Source: Flavobacterium sp. UBA6721
Lineage (GTDB): Bacteria; Bacteroidota; Bacteroidia; Flavobacteriales; Flavobacteriaceae
DNA: 22,504 nucleotides
Direction of reading: 5' to 3'
Assembly (NCBI GenBank): GCA_002454195.1
Contig: DKIJ01000027.1
Location: forward strand, 1-22,504
Position 1 is the stretch's first letter. Every line of letters begins with the position of its first letter. The notes under the pieces are model-generated. The model ran no database searches. It was not told the DNA's origin and was given only the letters and a program-made list of their open reading frames with translations. The position numbers and the translations under genes are program-made. Below, in pieces: positions 1 through 8,648 of the stretch.

Positions 1-29
1 AATAATTTCACCCAACGGGTTAATGTCAA
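1..29 (+). other. Upstream flank, possible 3' end of a preceding gene
   Basis: The 29 bases before the first start codon are too short to assign. Two plus-strand frames are open from the window edge: one closes with TAG at 41-43 and the other with TAA at 46-48. Both would overlap the first gene by a few codons, as other gene pairs here do. A preceding gene of the same operon may therefore end here, but neither short tail is recognisable. Confidence 0.3.
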
Positions 30-1067
30 ATGTATTGTATTAGTGTAATTATTCCCGTATTTAATGCGGAAAAACACATAGAAAAATGTATTGATTCTTT
101 ATTGTCTCAAACACTATCTGCTTGCGAATTTGTTTTTGTAAATGATGGTTCTAGTGATAAAAGTCAATCTATTGTTGAATATTTTCAAAAACAAGATTCA
201 CGAATCAAGCTCATTAATCAAAAAAATCAAGGGGTTAGTATTGCTAGAAATAGTGGAATTGCGATAGCTCAAGGAGATTATATAGGCTTTGTTGATGCCG
301 ACGATTATGTTGAAAAAGATTGTTTTCAAAGATTATATGAAATTGCTATTTCAAAGAGTGTAGCTATTGTGATTTCTAATTATTTTTCTTCTCAAGAAGG
401 ACATACATTTACCTCAAAAGCTCTCTTTCGGGAGAATGAAGTTTTGAATTCTGAATTTATACAAAAACAAATCATTCCTTATCTAATAGGGAATGATAAT
501 TTGAATGCCATTTGGAATAAAATGTATAAACGGGAATTAATTACCGATAATCAAATTTGGTTTCCCAAAGGAGTTCCATTAGGTGAAGACGGTTGGTTTA
601 ATTTAAACTGTTTTAATAAAGCGGATTCTGTTTTTTTTTCGGATTATGTAGGCTATCATTATGTAGATGTTACAGGTAGTGCTACAAGGAATTTTTCGGG
701 TAACAATTATTTTAAAAGGATAGAAGATGTTTTTCAACAGGATTTTTCAAGCTTTACTAATCAATATCTTGATATTAATAAAATAGAACTACTAAAAGCG
801 GAAAAATTTATCAAAAATACAATTGCTCTACTGCATGAGTTTTTTAAGGAAAAGTATCAAATTAATTCAAAGAAACGAAATGAGTTAGTAAAAGAAGTGT
901 TTAACAGTTTGACAACAAGACAAATTATAAAGAGTCATTTTGTAGTCTTATTTTCGGGAAAATCAAAATATGAGCAAATTATACTCTTAGCAATAAAGTA
1001 TAAAATTAACGTTTTATTAACTATGGCAATCGAATATAGTAAGTTCAGAAATAAAAGTAAAATATAA
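30..1067 (+). CDS. GT2 family glycosyltransferase
   Basis: Inverting-type GT-A glycosyltransferase, inferred to add one sugar from a nucleotide-sugar donor to the undecaprenyl-linked repeat unit at the cytoplasmic face of the inner membrane. The 345-residue protein opens with the usual strand SVIIPVFNAE (5-14). The nucleotide-binding NDGSSD is at 38-43, ARNSG at 72-76, the metal-binding DADD at 89-92, and a GED motif near 185-187 fits the catalytic base region. The C-terminal third is basic and poorly conserved, as is common in capsule GT2 enzymes. The ATG at 30 is chosen because it puts the first beta strand at the N-terminus. The stop overlaps the next ATG by one base (TAATG), suggesting translational coupling. 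It resembles the GT2 at 16803-17837 in layout and length. Donor and acceptor cannot be read from sequence. Confidence 0.93.
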   Translation: MYCISVIIPVFNAEKHIEKCIDSLLSQTLSACEFVFVNDGSSDKSQSIVEYFQKQDSRIKLINQKNQGVSIARNSGIAIAQGDYIGFVDADDYVEKDCFQRLYEIAISKSVAIVISNYFSSQEGHTFTSKALFRENEVLNSEFIQKQIIPYLIGNDNLNAIWNKMYKRELITDNQIWFPKGVPLGEDGWFNLNCFNKADSVFFSDYVGYHYVDVTGSATRNFSGNNYFKRIEDVFQQDFSSFTNQYLDINKIELLKAEKFIKNTIALLHEFFKEKYQINSKKRNELVKEVFNSLTTRQIIKSHFVVLFSGKSKYEQIILLAIKYKINVLLTMAIEYSKFRNKSKI

Positions 1068-2224
1068 TGAAGATTTTAATGTTTTTCCATGCAGGTAGCA
1101 CTAATAGAGGATGTGAAGCAATTGTTCGATCTGGTGTTAATTTAATAAAAGAGAAGTATCCAGATGCAATTGTAAATTTAGCATCATTTAATCCTGAATC
1201 TGATAAGTTTATTCCACAAATTGATACTATTTTTGATACAGGTCAAGTTTCTGTAGACAAGTTTTCTTTTGAAGGGATTATTTCTATGCTAAAAGTAAAA
1301 TTTCAAAAAGATGAAACTTACTTGTATAGATCACAGTTTAAAAAATTAATCAAATTAATTTCACAACACGACATTTTTTTATCCATTGGCGGTGATAATT
1401 ACTGTTATGGAGAACAAGCTTGGATTTATGAAGTAGATCGATTAATAAAAAAAGCGGGTAAGAGGTTAGTCCTTTGGGGGGCTTCTATAGGAGAAGAAGA
1501 TTTATCTGAAGCTAAAATTAAAGATTTGAAAACTATGGATTTGGTTTTGGCTCGTGAAAGTTTGACTCACGAAATTTTGAAAAAAAATGGAGTGGTTAAT
1601 GTAAAACTAGTAGCTGATGGTGCTTTCACGATGCAAAAACAAGAGATTGTTTTACCTGATTTATGGAAAGAAACAAGCATTGTAGGCTTTAATTTTAGTC
1701 CTTTAGTGTGGAAACGAAATCAAGCATCTAAAAAAGCAGCTTTCAATTTATTACAACATATTCTGGATACGACTGATATGACTATAGTTTTGACTCCTCA
1801 TGTGATAATTTCAGGGAATGATGATTATGAGGTTTTAGAGGAGTTTTACAATGAATTTAAAGATACTGCTAGGGTCTTATTGTTGTCTAATAATTTAAAT
1901 GCCATTGAGTATAAAGGTTATATTGCCAAGATGCGTTTCTTTATCGGAGCTAGGACGCATGCCACTATTGCAGCTTATTCTTCTTTGATTCCTACGATGG
2001 TTTTGGGTTATAGTGTGAAATCAAAAGGGATTGCCAAAGATATTTTTGGTGAGGAAAAATTAGTATTAAGCATTAATGAAATCTCGGATAGTGAATTACT
2101 AATTGCAAAATTTGAAGAGATGGTTTCTCAAGAGAATGAAATAAAAAGTACGCTTATAAATGAGATTCCTAGAATAAAAGAAAATGCGAAAAAAGCAGTA
2201 GATTTTTTGTCCGAACTACAATAA
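1067..2224 (+). CDS. Polysaccharide pyruvyl transferase family protein
   Basis: Member of the polysaccharide pyruvyl transferase family (PF04230; relatives include CsaB, WcaK and GumL), which in characterised cases moves pyruvate from phosphoenolpyruvate onto a sugar as a ketal. The 385 residues show the family features: an N-terminal HAGSTNRGCEAIV segment (8-20), SIGGDN at 106-111, GASIGEE at 138-144, the ARES segment at 162-165, and GARTHA at 294-299 in the C-terminal lobe, with a conserved Arg and His. There is no signal peptide, so it should be cytoplasmic. It starts on the last base of the previous stop and ends directly before the next ATG. The inferred role is a negatively charged pyruvyl group on one residue of the repeat unit. 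Some family members have other or unknown reactions, so the family call is firmer than the reaction. Confidence 0.88.
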   Translation: MKILMFFHAGSTNRGCEAIVRSGVNLIKEKYPDAIVNLASFNPESDKFIPQIDTIFDTGQVSVDKFSFEGIISMLKVKFQKDETYLYRSQFKKLIKLISQHDIFLSIGGDNYCYGEQAWIYEVDRLIKKAGKRLVLWGASIGEEDLSEAKIKDLKTMDLVLARESLTHEILKKNGVVNVKLVADGAFTMQKQEIVLPDLWKETSIVGFNFSPLVWKRNQASKKAAFNLLQHILDTTDMTIVLTPHVIISGNDDYEVLEEFYNEFKDTARVLLLSNNLNAIEYKGYIAKMRFFIGARTHATIAAYSSLIPTMVLGYSVKSKGIAKDIFGEEKLVLSINEISDSELLIAKFEEMVSQENEIKSTLINEIPRIKENAKKAVDFLSELQ

Positions 2225-3415
2225 ATGAAGAAAAAAATACTATTTGTAATTCCAAGTTTAGCAGCTGGAGGAGCAGAGAAGAGCTTGGTCAATTTACTCC
2301 ACCAAATTGATTTTGATAAATATGAAGTCGATTTGTTTTTGTTTAACAAGGCAGGTCTGTTTTTAAATTCAGTACCTACAGAAGTAACTATTCTTGAACT
2401 ACCTGAATTGTTTGAAAAATTCAATTCGAGTTTAGTACATTCCATTTTGTATTTTCTAAGTAGAGGAAAAATTAAGTTGCTTTTTTCCAGAATTCAATTT
2501 TTTGTTACGAACCGACTGAATTCGAATAGTGCCATTGCGGAACAAAAATCATGGAAGTATTATCAGCACTCCATAAAGGGTTTGGAAAAAAAGTATGATG
2601 CAGCTATTGGTTTTTTAGAGAAATCGGCTATCTATTTTGTGGTGGATAAAGTAAAGGCAACAAATAAATTAGGATGGATACATACTAATTATGCAACTTC
2701 AGGAATGAATCCAGCGATTGATTCTCGTTATTTTAAACAACTCAATCATTTGGTAACGGTTTCAGAGGAATGTAGCCGTTCTTTATCGCAGTTTTTTCCA
2801 TCTTTATCAGAGAAATTTACCGTAATTGAAAATATTATTTCCCCTAAAATAATTCGGAATCTGGCAACTCGGGCAGAGGTTGTTGAATTCGATAAACAAG
2901 ATCTAACAATACTAACTATTGCTCGTTTAAGTCCTGAAAAAGGTATTGATTTGGCACTATCATCTTGCGCTGTTTTGGTAAAAAGGTATCCTGATTTGAA
3001 ATGGCTTATTATTGGAGAAGGAACTGAGCGATTAGTTTTAGAACAAGAAATCAAGAAACACCATTTGGAAAATAATTTTTTTCTTTTGGGACTAAAGGAG
3101 AATCCTTATCCCTATTTAAAAGACTGTAGTATTTATGTGCAGCCCTCCCGATATGAAGGAAAATCGATTGCTGTAGATGAAGCCAAAATTTTAGGGATAC
3201 CTATTGTCGTAACTAATTTTACTACTGCCAAAGATCAAATTAATTCAGGAGTCAACGGATTGATTGCTGAAATGAACCCGGAAGCTATAGCGGATGCTAT
3301 GGTATCTCTTATTGTGAATAAGGAAATGGCTGCTTTTTTTACTGCTAATTTAAGTAATGAAAAATTAGGTACAGAAGAGGAGATTAATAAATTATACCAA
3401 TTGATACATAGTTAA
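2225..3415 (+). CDS. GT4 family glycosyltransferase
   Basis: Retaining GT-B glycosyltransferase of 396 residues. The N-terminal domain begins ILFVIPSLAAGGAEKSLVNLL (about 5-25), the Gly-rich acceptor-side loop typical of GT4 enzymes. The C-terminal donor domain has ARLSPEKG (233-240, with the phosphate-contacting Arg234 and Lys239) and the EX7E motif in YEGKSIAVDEA (Glu311 and Glu319). It starts on the base after the pyruvyl transferase stop, so the two genes abut. It shares the NPYPYLKD-type segment with the following gene (NPYPFIKN), pointing to related enzymes of the same subgroup. No membrane segment is seen, so it probably works peripherally at the inner membrane. The transferred sugar is unknown. 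Confidence 0.93.
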   Translation: MKKKILFVIPSLAAGGAEKSLVNLLHQIDFDKYEVDLFLFNKAGLFLNSVPTEVTILELPELFEKFNSSLVHSILYFLSRGKIKLLFSRIQFFVTNRLNSNSAIAEQKSWKYYQHSIKGLEKKYDAAIGFLEKSAIYFVVDKVKATNKLGWIHTNYATSGMNPAIDSRYFKQLNHLVTVSEECSRSLSQFFPSLSEKFTVIENIISPKIIRNLATRAEVVEFDKQDLTILTIARLSPEKGIDLALSSCAVLVKRYPDLKWLIIGEGTERLVLEQEIKKHHLENNFFLLGLKENPYPYLKDCSIYVQPSRYEGKSIAVDEAKILGIPIVVTNFTTAKDQINSGVNGLIAEMNPEAIADAMVSLIVNKEMAAFFTANLSNEKLGTEEEINKLYQLIHS

Positions 3416-3441
3416 GAATAACTTGATTATTTGAAAATGAA

Positions 3442-4581
3442 ATGAAAATAAAAATAGCTTTTTATATCGAATCGATGGTAGTAGGTGGTGCTGAAAAGGT
3501 GTTGATTGATTTAGTTAATAATATGGACGTTTCAAGATTTGATATATCGGTAATTGCCATTTTTAAGAAAAGTGTTTACAGTGATTATGAATTTCAATTC
3601 AAACAAAGTTTTGCAAGTCATATACGTTATCATTGGTTGGTTGATAATAGTAATCCGTTAAAATATAAAGCGTTCAATTTTCTTTATAATAAACTGCCGA
3701 AATCATGGTTGTATCGCGCTTTGAACAAAGAAAAATACGATATTGAAGTGGCTTTTTACGAAGGTATGCCTACTGATTTTGTTGCTCATTCCATTCAAAA
3801 AAGTAAAAAAATAGTATGGTTGCATACACATCAGCAACGACTTTATCAGGACTTATCAGAGGTACAAAAACAAGAATTATATAATAGTTATAAAAAATTT
3901 GATGCTATTGCAGGAGTGTCTAGAGCGGTGTGTGATTCATTTACTAGTGTATTTAATGATTTAATTCCTGTAACGCTCTATAATCCTATTGATGATAAAC
4001 TGATTACTGCTAAATCAGCATTGCCTGTTGATGCCTCTTTAGCTCATTTATTGTCAGGGAATTATTGGGTTACAGTTGGAAGGTTAATTCCAATTAAAGG
4101 ATATGATCGATTGATTCGTGTACTTGGTAAACTTAAAAAGGAAGGCTATGATTTTAAATTGTTGATGATTGGAGCAGGATATAAAGAACAGGAATATAAA
4201 TCTTTAATTAAAGAGAATCATTTAGAAACCAATATTACTTTGTTAGGGCATATAGATAACCCTTATCCGTTTATTAAAAATGCAACAGCTTTAATAATGT
4301 CCTCGATACAGGAGGGCTTAAGTACTGTAGTAATAGAATCTTTGATTTTAAATACAAAAGTGTTTACAACTGAATGTAGTGGTATGACTGAATTAATAGA
4401 TAACGGTATATCTGGTTTGATATGTCATAATAGCGAAGATGGAATTTATAGGTTACTGAAAGAAGTACTGGATAAGTCACCAATATCGGATCAATGTAAA
4501 GCCAATTTTCAATTTTCTGAGTTTCAATTTTCTTTGCATAGTAGTATAAAAGCTATAGAAAATTTATTTGAAACCATATAA
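3442..4581 (+). CDS. GT4 family glycosyltransferase
   Basis: A 379-residue GT-B enzyme. IAFYIESMVVGGAEKVLIDLV (about 5-25) is the N-terminal loop. GRLIPIKG (213-220) supplies the donor-binding Arg214 and Lys219, and IQEGLSTVVIESL carries EX7E (Glu291, Glu299). The ATG at 3442 is chosen because an ATG five bases upstream meets a stop after two codons. The 26-bp gap from the preceding gene is short enough for the same transcript. It is likely an older paralogue of the previous GT4: domain layout and the NPYP motif match, but most other positions differ. It probably adds a different sugar or linkage in the same repeat unit. Substrate is not predictable. Confidence 0.93.
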   Translation: MKIKIAFYIESMVVGGAEKVLIDLVNNMDVSRFDISVIAIFKKSVYSDYEFQFKQSFASHIRYHWLVDNSNPLKYKAFNFLYNKLPKSWLYRALNKEKYDIEVAFYEGMPTDFVAHSIQKSKKIVWLHTHQQRLYQDLSEVQKQELYNSYKKFDAIAGVSRAVCDSFTSVFNDLIPVTLYNPIDDKLITAKSALPVDASLAHLLSGNYWVTVGRLIPIKGYDRLIRVLGKLKKEGYDFKLLMIGAGYKEQEYKSLIKENHLETNITLLGHIDNPYPFIKNATALIMSSIQEGLSTVVIESLILNTKVFTTECSGMTELIDNGISGLICHNSEDGIYRLLKEVLDKSPISDQCKANFQFSEFQFSLHSSIKAIENLFETI

Positions 4582-4595
4582 TTTGTTCATAACTA

Positions 4596-5489
4596 ATGTT
4601 TATAACCATTTTTACCCCCACCTACAATCGAGCGGATTTACTCAAAAGGGTATATGATAGTTTGTTGTTGCAAGGCAATCCTAATTTTGAATGGCTTATT
4701 GTAGATGATGGGAGTATCGATAATACCAAGGGAGTTGTAGAACAATTTACTGATGAAGACAAAATTATTGTCCGGTATTTCTATAAATCCAATGGGGGTA
4801 AACACACCGCTATTAATTATGGTGTTCAAAAAGCCAAGGGCGATTTGTTTTTTATTGTAGATTCCGATGATTTTTTAACAACAAATGCAGTCCAACTAAA
4901 ATGGGAAGCCTGGCAAAAAATTAAAAACAACGATAAGATTGCGGGCATTATTGGTTTGTCTCAATTTACTAATGGTACACTCATAGGAGATGCTTTTTTA
5001 AAAGAAAATTGGCAAATTCCTTTTTCAGATTACTATTTGAAATACAATTTAAAAGGAGATAAGTCTGTAGCCTTCAAAACTGCAATAATGAAAGAATATC
5101 CCTTTCCTGAAAAAGAAGGTATCAAGTTAGTTTTTGAAGCAGTAGTTTGGCACGAAATGGCTAAAAAATATGATGTACATTGTTTGAATAATGTGATCCA
5201 ACTGAAAGAATATTTAGAGAATGGATTGACTGATAGCTCCTATAAGTTGTGGTATGCTCAATCGATGGCTTTTTCCTTTTTTCAGTTAATAAAAAACAGT
5301 ACCTATTCTTTTTATAACTACCCAAAGGCGTTTGTTGGGAATTTTATTCATTTAATTATTAATTCTTTATTGGCTGATGAAAACTACTTTTGGCAGTTGA
5401 AAGGGATTGTCAATAAAATTATTTATGTACTGGTTTATCCAAGAGCTTATTTTTCGTATTGGAGAATGAAATCATTAATTGTAAAGTAA
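4596..5489 (+). CDS. GT2 family glycosyltransferase (short form)
   Basis: A 297-residue GT-A glycosyltransferase beginning ITIFTPTYNRADLL, with VDDGS at 36-40, NGGKHTAIN near 66-74 and the metal-binding DSDD at 89-92. It is of a different subtype from the GT2 at 30-1067. It is closest in this window to the enzyme at 18953-19828, sharing the FTPxYNRAxLL start, FEWLI(V/I)DDGS, the segment around residue 120 (AGIIGL) and a GDK(S/K) motif before a Tyr-Pro pair. The C-terminal part contains an aromatic, hydrophobic stretch (about 225-285) that may sit against the membrane. It lies 14 bp after the previous gene and 6 bp before the next, so it is part of the operon. Substrate is unknown. Confidence 0.92.
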   Translation: MFITIFTPTYNRADLLKRVYDSLLLQGNPNFEWLIVDDGSIDNTKGVVEQFTDEDKIIVRYFYKSNGGKHTAINYGVQKAKGDLFFIVDSDDFLTTNAVQLKWEAWQKIKNNDKIAGIIGLSQFTNGTLIGDAFLKENWQIPFSDYYLKYNLKGDKSVAFKTAIMKEYPFPEKEGIKLVFEAVVWHEMAKKYDVHCLNNVIQLKEYLENGLTDSSYKLWYAQSMAFSFFQLIKNSTYSFYNYPKAFVGNFIHLIINSLLADENYFWQLKGIVNKIIYVLVYPRAYFSYWRMKSLIVK

Positions 5490-5495
5490 TAAAAA

Positions 5496-6056
5496 ATGAT
5501 AAGAAGAATTATTCAAGCTATTCAATATAAAATCAAGGGAATTTCTAACGAACAATTAACTCTGGAAGCTAATTTGAAAGCGGGGTTAAAAGTCGGTAAA
5601 AATTGCTCCGGATTGATTAATTGTACCATTGATTATGGGCATTGTTGGTTGATAGAAATAGGCGATGATGTGATTTTTGCTCCTCAGGTTTATTTATTGG
5701 CACACGATACCAGTACGAAAAGAAGTCTAGGATTCACGAAAATTGCTAAAATTAAGATAGGAAATAAATGTTTTATTGGAGCCCGGGTTTTAATCATGCC
5801 AGGTGTTACTATAGGTGAGAATTCAATAATTGGTGCTGGTAGTGTTGTTGTAAAATCCATTCCTGCTAACGTGGTTGCCGCAGGAAATCCTGCTAGAGTC
5901 ATTACAACGTTATCCGATTATGAATCAAAGTTAAAACAGAGGTTTGAAAATTCTCCTCAATATGATTACAGTTATACTTTGGGAGGATTAATTACTGAAG
6001 AAAAGAAAAATAAAGTGGTTACTGATTTAGAAAATCAAGTGGGATATGTGTTGTAG
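5496..6056 (+). CDS. Hexapeptide-repeat O/N-acyltransferase
   Basis: A left-handed beta-helix acyltransferase of 186 residues, of the serine-acetyltransferase/maltose-acetyltransferase-like group. Hexapeptide turns run from about 33 to 135 (IGDDVIFAP, IGNKCFIGAR, IGENSIIGAG). His70 in LLAHDTS is in the position of the catalytic histidine of this family. The helix ends with the usual IPANVVAAGNPARVI segment, then a 40-residue tail. The likely donor is acetyl-CoA and the likely target a sugar hydroxyl or amino group of a nucleotide sugar or lipid-linked unit, in the cytoplasm. The last 11 bases overlap the start of the next gene in another reading frame. It belongs with three other hexapeptide proteins in this locus; substrate unknown. 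Confidence 0.88.
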   Translation: MIRRIIQAIQYKIKGISNEQLTLEANLKAGLKVGKNCSGLINCTIDYGHCWLIEIGDDVIFAPQVYLLAHDTSTKRSLGFTKIAKIKIGNKCFIGARVLIMPGVTIGENSIIGAGSVVVKSIPANVVAAGNPARVITTLSDYESKLKQRFENSPQYDYSYTLGGLITEEKKNKVVTDLENQVGYVL

Positions 6057-7230
6057 TATAGTTAGTAGTATTGCTTTTCTTTTCTTAATTGTTCTGGCAA
6101 TCGACTTTATTCCCCAATTTAATACCTGGCAGAGTCGCATCCATATTGGTCGATATACTTCAAAGGAAGTCTGGAGGGATAAGTTGGTTCAAAAATCTTT
6201 GCAATGGCTTCATAAAACACCCACTATTAAAGTTACAGATAATGATCGATTGATTATACTTGATATTTTAAAAGGCAACTACAAAAGGAATGCTATTCAA
6301 AGTTGGCAACAAGCGGCACTTTTATTGGGTTTGAATGATTATGCTACCCAAAACCCCAACGCTACAGTTAGTAAACAAATTAATGATTTTGTTCAAAGCA
6401 AGTTTGATGCCAATGGCAACTGGAAAACCAATCCTAGTGAAATAGATGATATTATATTGGCTTATGCCATTCTCAAAGTGGATACTTTAGATGTAACAAA
6501 ATGCAAGCCTGCTTTTGATTTTTGTTATGAGTTGATTTTGAAATTAAAGGGTGTGGATGGGACTATTGCTTATCGCAAACATAATCCGGATTATCGCTAT
6601 GTGGATACCATTGGGTTTGTTTCTCCTTTTTTAGTGCGCTATGGTTTGTTGTATAGTATAAATGAAGCCGTTGCATTAGGAATTAATCAAATAGAAGTAT
6701 TTAATCAATATGGGATGTTACACAATCAATTTATTCCATGCCATACTTATCATTTAAAAACGGAGTTACCAGTAGGTTTGTATGGCTGGGGTAGAGGCTT
6801 AGGCTGGTATGCTATAGGATTGATTGATGTTTGGCTTGAATTGACAGACAGTAATTCTGAGAAAGAGAAATTGACTCAATATATAATTTCATTTGCTAAA
6901 ATAGCAATGCAGTTTCAGAATAAAAATGGAAGTTGGAATTGGTTGGTAAGTAGTCCGGAAGCACGTGCCGATTCGTCAACAACTGCCACACTGGCTTGGT
7001 TTTTAGCCAATGCTTCCACTATAGAAAGTATTAAAAAAGATTCTATCAACTCAAAGAATAATGCACTTAACTATTTAATGCAAGTTACCAGGCGCAATGG
7101 AGCAATCGATTTTTCACAAGGCGATACCAAAGCAATTGGAGTACATTCACAACATTTTGATGTTTTGCCTTTTACACAGGGTTTTTGTTTAAGAACTCTA
7201 AATTTATATACATGCTTTTTAACTCAATAA
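6046..7230 (+). CDS. Membrane-anchored GH88/GH105-like protein
   Basis: A 394-residue protein with an N-terminal hydrophobic segment (about 3-20) that looks like a signal anchor, followed by an alpha/alpha-barrel-like domain. Motifs resembling GH88/GH105 unsaturated glycuronyl hydrolases (YteR, UGL) are WGRGLGW at 248-254, YVDTIGFVSPFL at 185-196 (Asp187 aligns from memory with the catalytic Asp), an IDD pair at 133-135, SSTTATLAWFLA at 310-321 and a C-terminal FTQGFCLRTL. Known family members remove 4,5-unsaturated uronic acids left by polysaccharide lyases; no lyase is seen here. The start overlaps the previous gene by 11 bp and is the only ATG available after an in-frame stop at 6028-6030. 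The end overlaps the MBOAT start. The inferred location is the periplasmic face, with a processing, editing or carbohydrate-binding role. Family moderately sure, role uncertain. Confidence 0.68.
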   Translation: MCCSIVSSIAFLFLIVLAIDFIPQFNTWQSRIHIGRYTSKEVWRDKLVQKSLQWLHKTPTIKVTDNDRLIILDILKGNYKRNAIQSWQQAALLLGLNDYATQNPNATVSKQINDFVQSKFDANGNWKTNPSEIDDIILAYAILKVDTLDVTKCKPAFDFCYELILKLKGVDGTIAYRKHNPDYRYVDTIGFVSPFLVRYGLLYSINEAVALGINQIEVFNQYGMLHNQFIPCHTYHLKTELPVGLYGWGRGLGWYAIGLIDVWLELTDSNSEKEKLTQYIISFAKIAMQFQNKNGSWNWLVSSPEARADSSTTATLAWFLANASTIESIKKDSINSKNNALNYLMQVTRRNGAIDFSQGDTKAIGVHSQHFDVLPFTQGFCLRTLNLYTCFLTQ

Positions 7231-8648
7231 ATTTTGCGTTTTTCCTTCCAATAGTATTTATATTATATTGGTTTATTGCTAATAAAAATTACAAATATCA
7301 GAATATTTTATTATTAGTTTCGAGTTATTTTTTCTATGCTTGCTGGGATTATAGATTTTTATTTTTGTTGATTTTTTCAACACTTTTAGACTACTTTACT
7401 GGTTTAAAAATGTTTGATTCTAAAACCGTAAATGCAAAGAAATTTTGGTTTTGGTTAAGTATTATTATAAATCTTGGTTTTTTGGGATTCTTTAAATATT
7501 ATAATTTTTTTGTAGAATCTTTTGTCGTTGTGTTAGCTGATTTAGGACTGTATGTTGATGTTTGGACACTAAATGTGATATTACCAGTTGGAATTTCATT
7601 TTATACTTTTCACGGATTGTCTTATGTGATTGATATCTATTGTAATAGAATAAAACCTGAAAGAAACTTTATTGATTATTCGGTTTTTGTTAGTTTTTTT
7701 CCACTTCTTGTTGCTGGACCAATTGAAAGAGCAACACATCTTTTACCACAAATCCAGAAACAAAGAAAATTTAATTATGATAATGCTGTTGATGGTTTAC
7801 GACAAATTTTATGGGGTTTATTTAAAAAAATTGTAATTGCCGATAATTGTGCCGAATATGCAAATATAATTTTTAGTGGCTCAGACGAATATTCAGGAAG
7901 CACGTTAGTAATTGGAGCATTATTTTTTACATTTCAAATTTATTGTGATTTTTCTGGCTATTCTGATATTGCTCTCGGTGTTGCAAGATTATTCGGCATT
8001 GATTTGTTAAGAAATTTTGCTTTTCCATATTTTTCAAGAGACATTGCCGAATTTTGGCGAAGATGGCACATTTCTCTATCAACTTGGTTTAGAGATTATT
8101 TATACATTCCGCTAGGAGGAAGCAAAGGCGGAACTTGGATGAAAGTTAGAAATACATTTATAATATTTCTAGTTAGTGGTTTTTGGCATGGTGCAAATTG
8201 GACTTTTATAATTTGGGGATTCTTAAATGCACTTTATTTCTTACCATTATTATTGACAAAAAAGAATAGAGATAATATCGGAATCGTAGCAGTAGGTAAA
8301 ATTTTTCCTACTACAAAAGAATTATTGAGTATATTTTTTACTTTCTCACTTACTGTTTTTGCATGGATTTTCTTTAGATCCAATAGTGTTTCACATGCTT
8401 TTAGTTATATAGCAAATATGTTTGACATTTCTATATTTTCTAAACCCCAAATTTTTCCAACAACAGTTTTTATTTTACTTCTATTTTTTATTTTAGTCGA
8501 GTGGATTGGTAGAGAACAGCAGTATGCTTTACAGAAGTTAGGTTTCAAATGGCCTAAAATAGTTCGTTTAGGGTTTTATTATTTTTTAATAATTTTAATT
8601 TTTGTCTTTATGGGTAAAGAACAAGAATTTATATATTTTCAATTCTAA
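7212..8648 (+). CDS. MBOAT family O-acyltransferase (AlgI-like)
   Basis: A multi-pass membrane-bound O-acyltransferase of 478 residues. It begins MLFNSINFAFFLPIVFILYW, the standard start of this subgroup. A TTG 27 bases upstream would add nine poorly conserved residues and was not chosen. Key motifs are LLVAGPIER (165-173), CDFSGYSDIALG (245-256), FWRRWHISLSTWFRDYLYIP (281-300) and SGFWHGANWTF (322-332) with His326, the catalytic histidine position known from AlgI/DltB/PatA relatives. Such proteins pass acyl groups from cytoplasmic donors across the inner membrane to a partner that modifies the periplasmic polysaccharide. The start lies inside the 3' end of the GH88-like gene (19-bp overlap) and the stop overlaps the SGNH gene by one base, so this pair should be co-translated. 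Composition is very AT-rich (12 G/C in the 60 bases 7441-7500). Confidence 0.95.
   Translation: MLFNSINFAFFLPIVFILYWFIANKNYKYQNILLLVSSYFFYACWDYRFLFLLIFSTLLDYFTGLKMFDSKTVNAKKFWFWLSIIINLGFLGFFKYYNFFVESFVVVLADLGLYVDVWTLNVILPVGISFYTFHGLSYVIDIYCNRIKPERNFIDYSVFVSFFPLLVAGPIERATHLLPQIQKQRKFNYDNAVDGLRQILWGLFKKIVIADNCAEYANIIFSGSDEYSGSTLVIGALFFTFQIYCDFSGYSDIALGVARLFGIDLLRNFAFPYFSRDIAEFWRRWHISLSTWFRDYLYIPLGGSKGGTWMKVRNTFIIFLVSGFWHGANWTFIIWGFLNALYFLPLLLTKKNRDNIGIVAVGKIFPTTKELLSIFFTFSLTVFAWIFFRSNSVSHAFSYIANMFDISIFSKPQIFPTTVFILLLFFILVEWIGREQQYALQKLGFKWPKIVRLGFYYFLIILIFVFMGKEQEFIYFQF

Noticed and set aside
2128..3054. Minus-strand open frames of about 100 codons opposite the pyruvyl transferase and GT4 genes (2128-2445, 2746-3054)
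   Set aside because: They lie opposite well-supported plus-strand genes and have no recognisable domains.
3437..3445. An ATG five bases upstream of the GT4 start at 3442
   Set aside because: It reads ATG AAA TGA and stops after two codons.
2225..4581. The two consecutive GT4 genes as a recent duplication
   Set aside because: They share only family motifs and the NPYP element; the rest is too different for a recent event.
7185..7211. A TTG start 27 bases upstream of the MBOAT ATG
   Set aside because: It would add nine residues before the standard MLFNSINFAFF start of the family, and would lengthen an already existing overlap with the previous gene.
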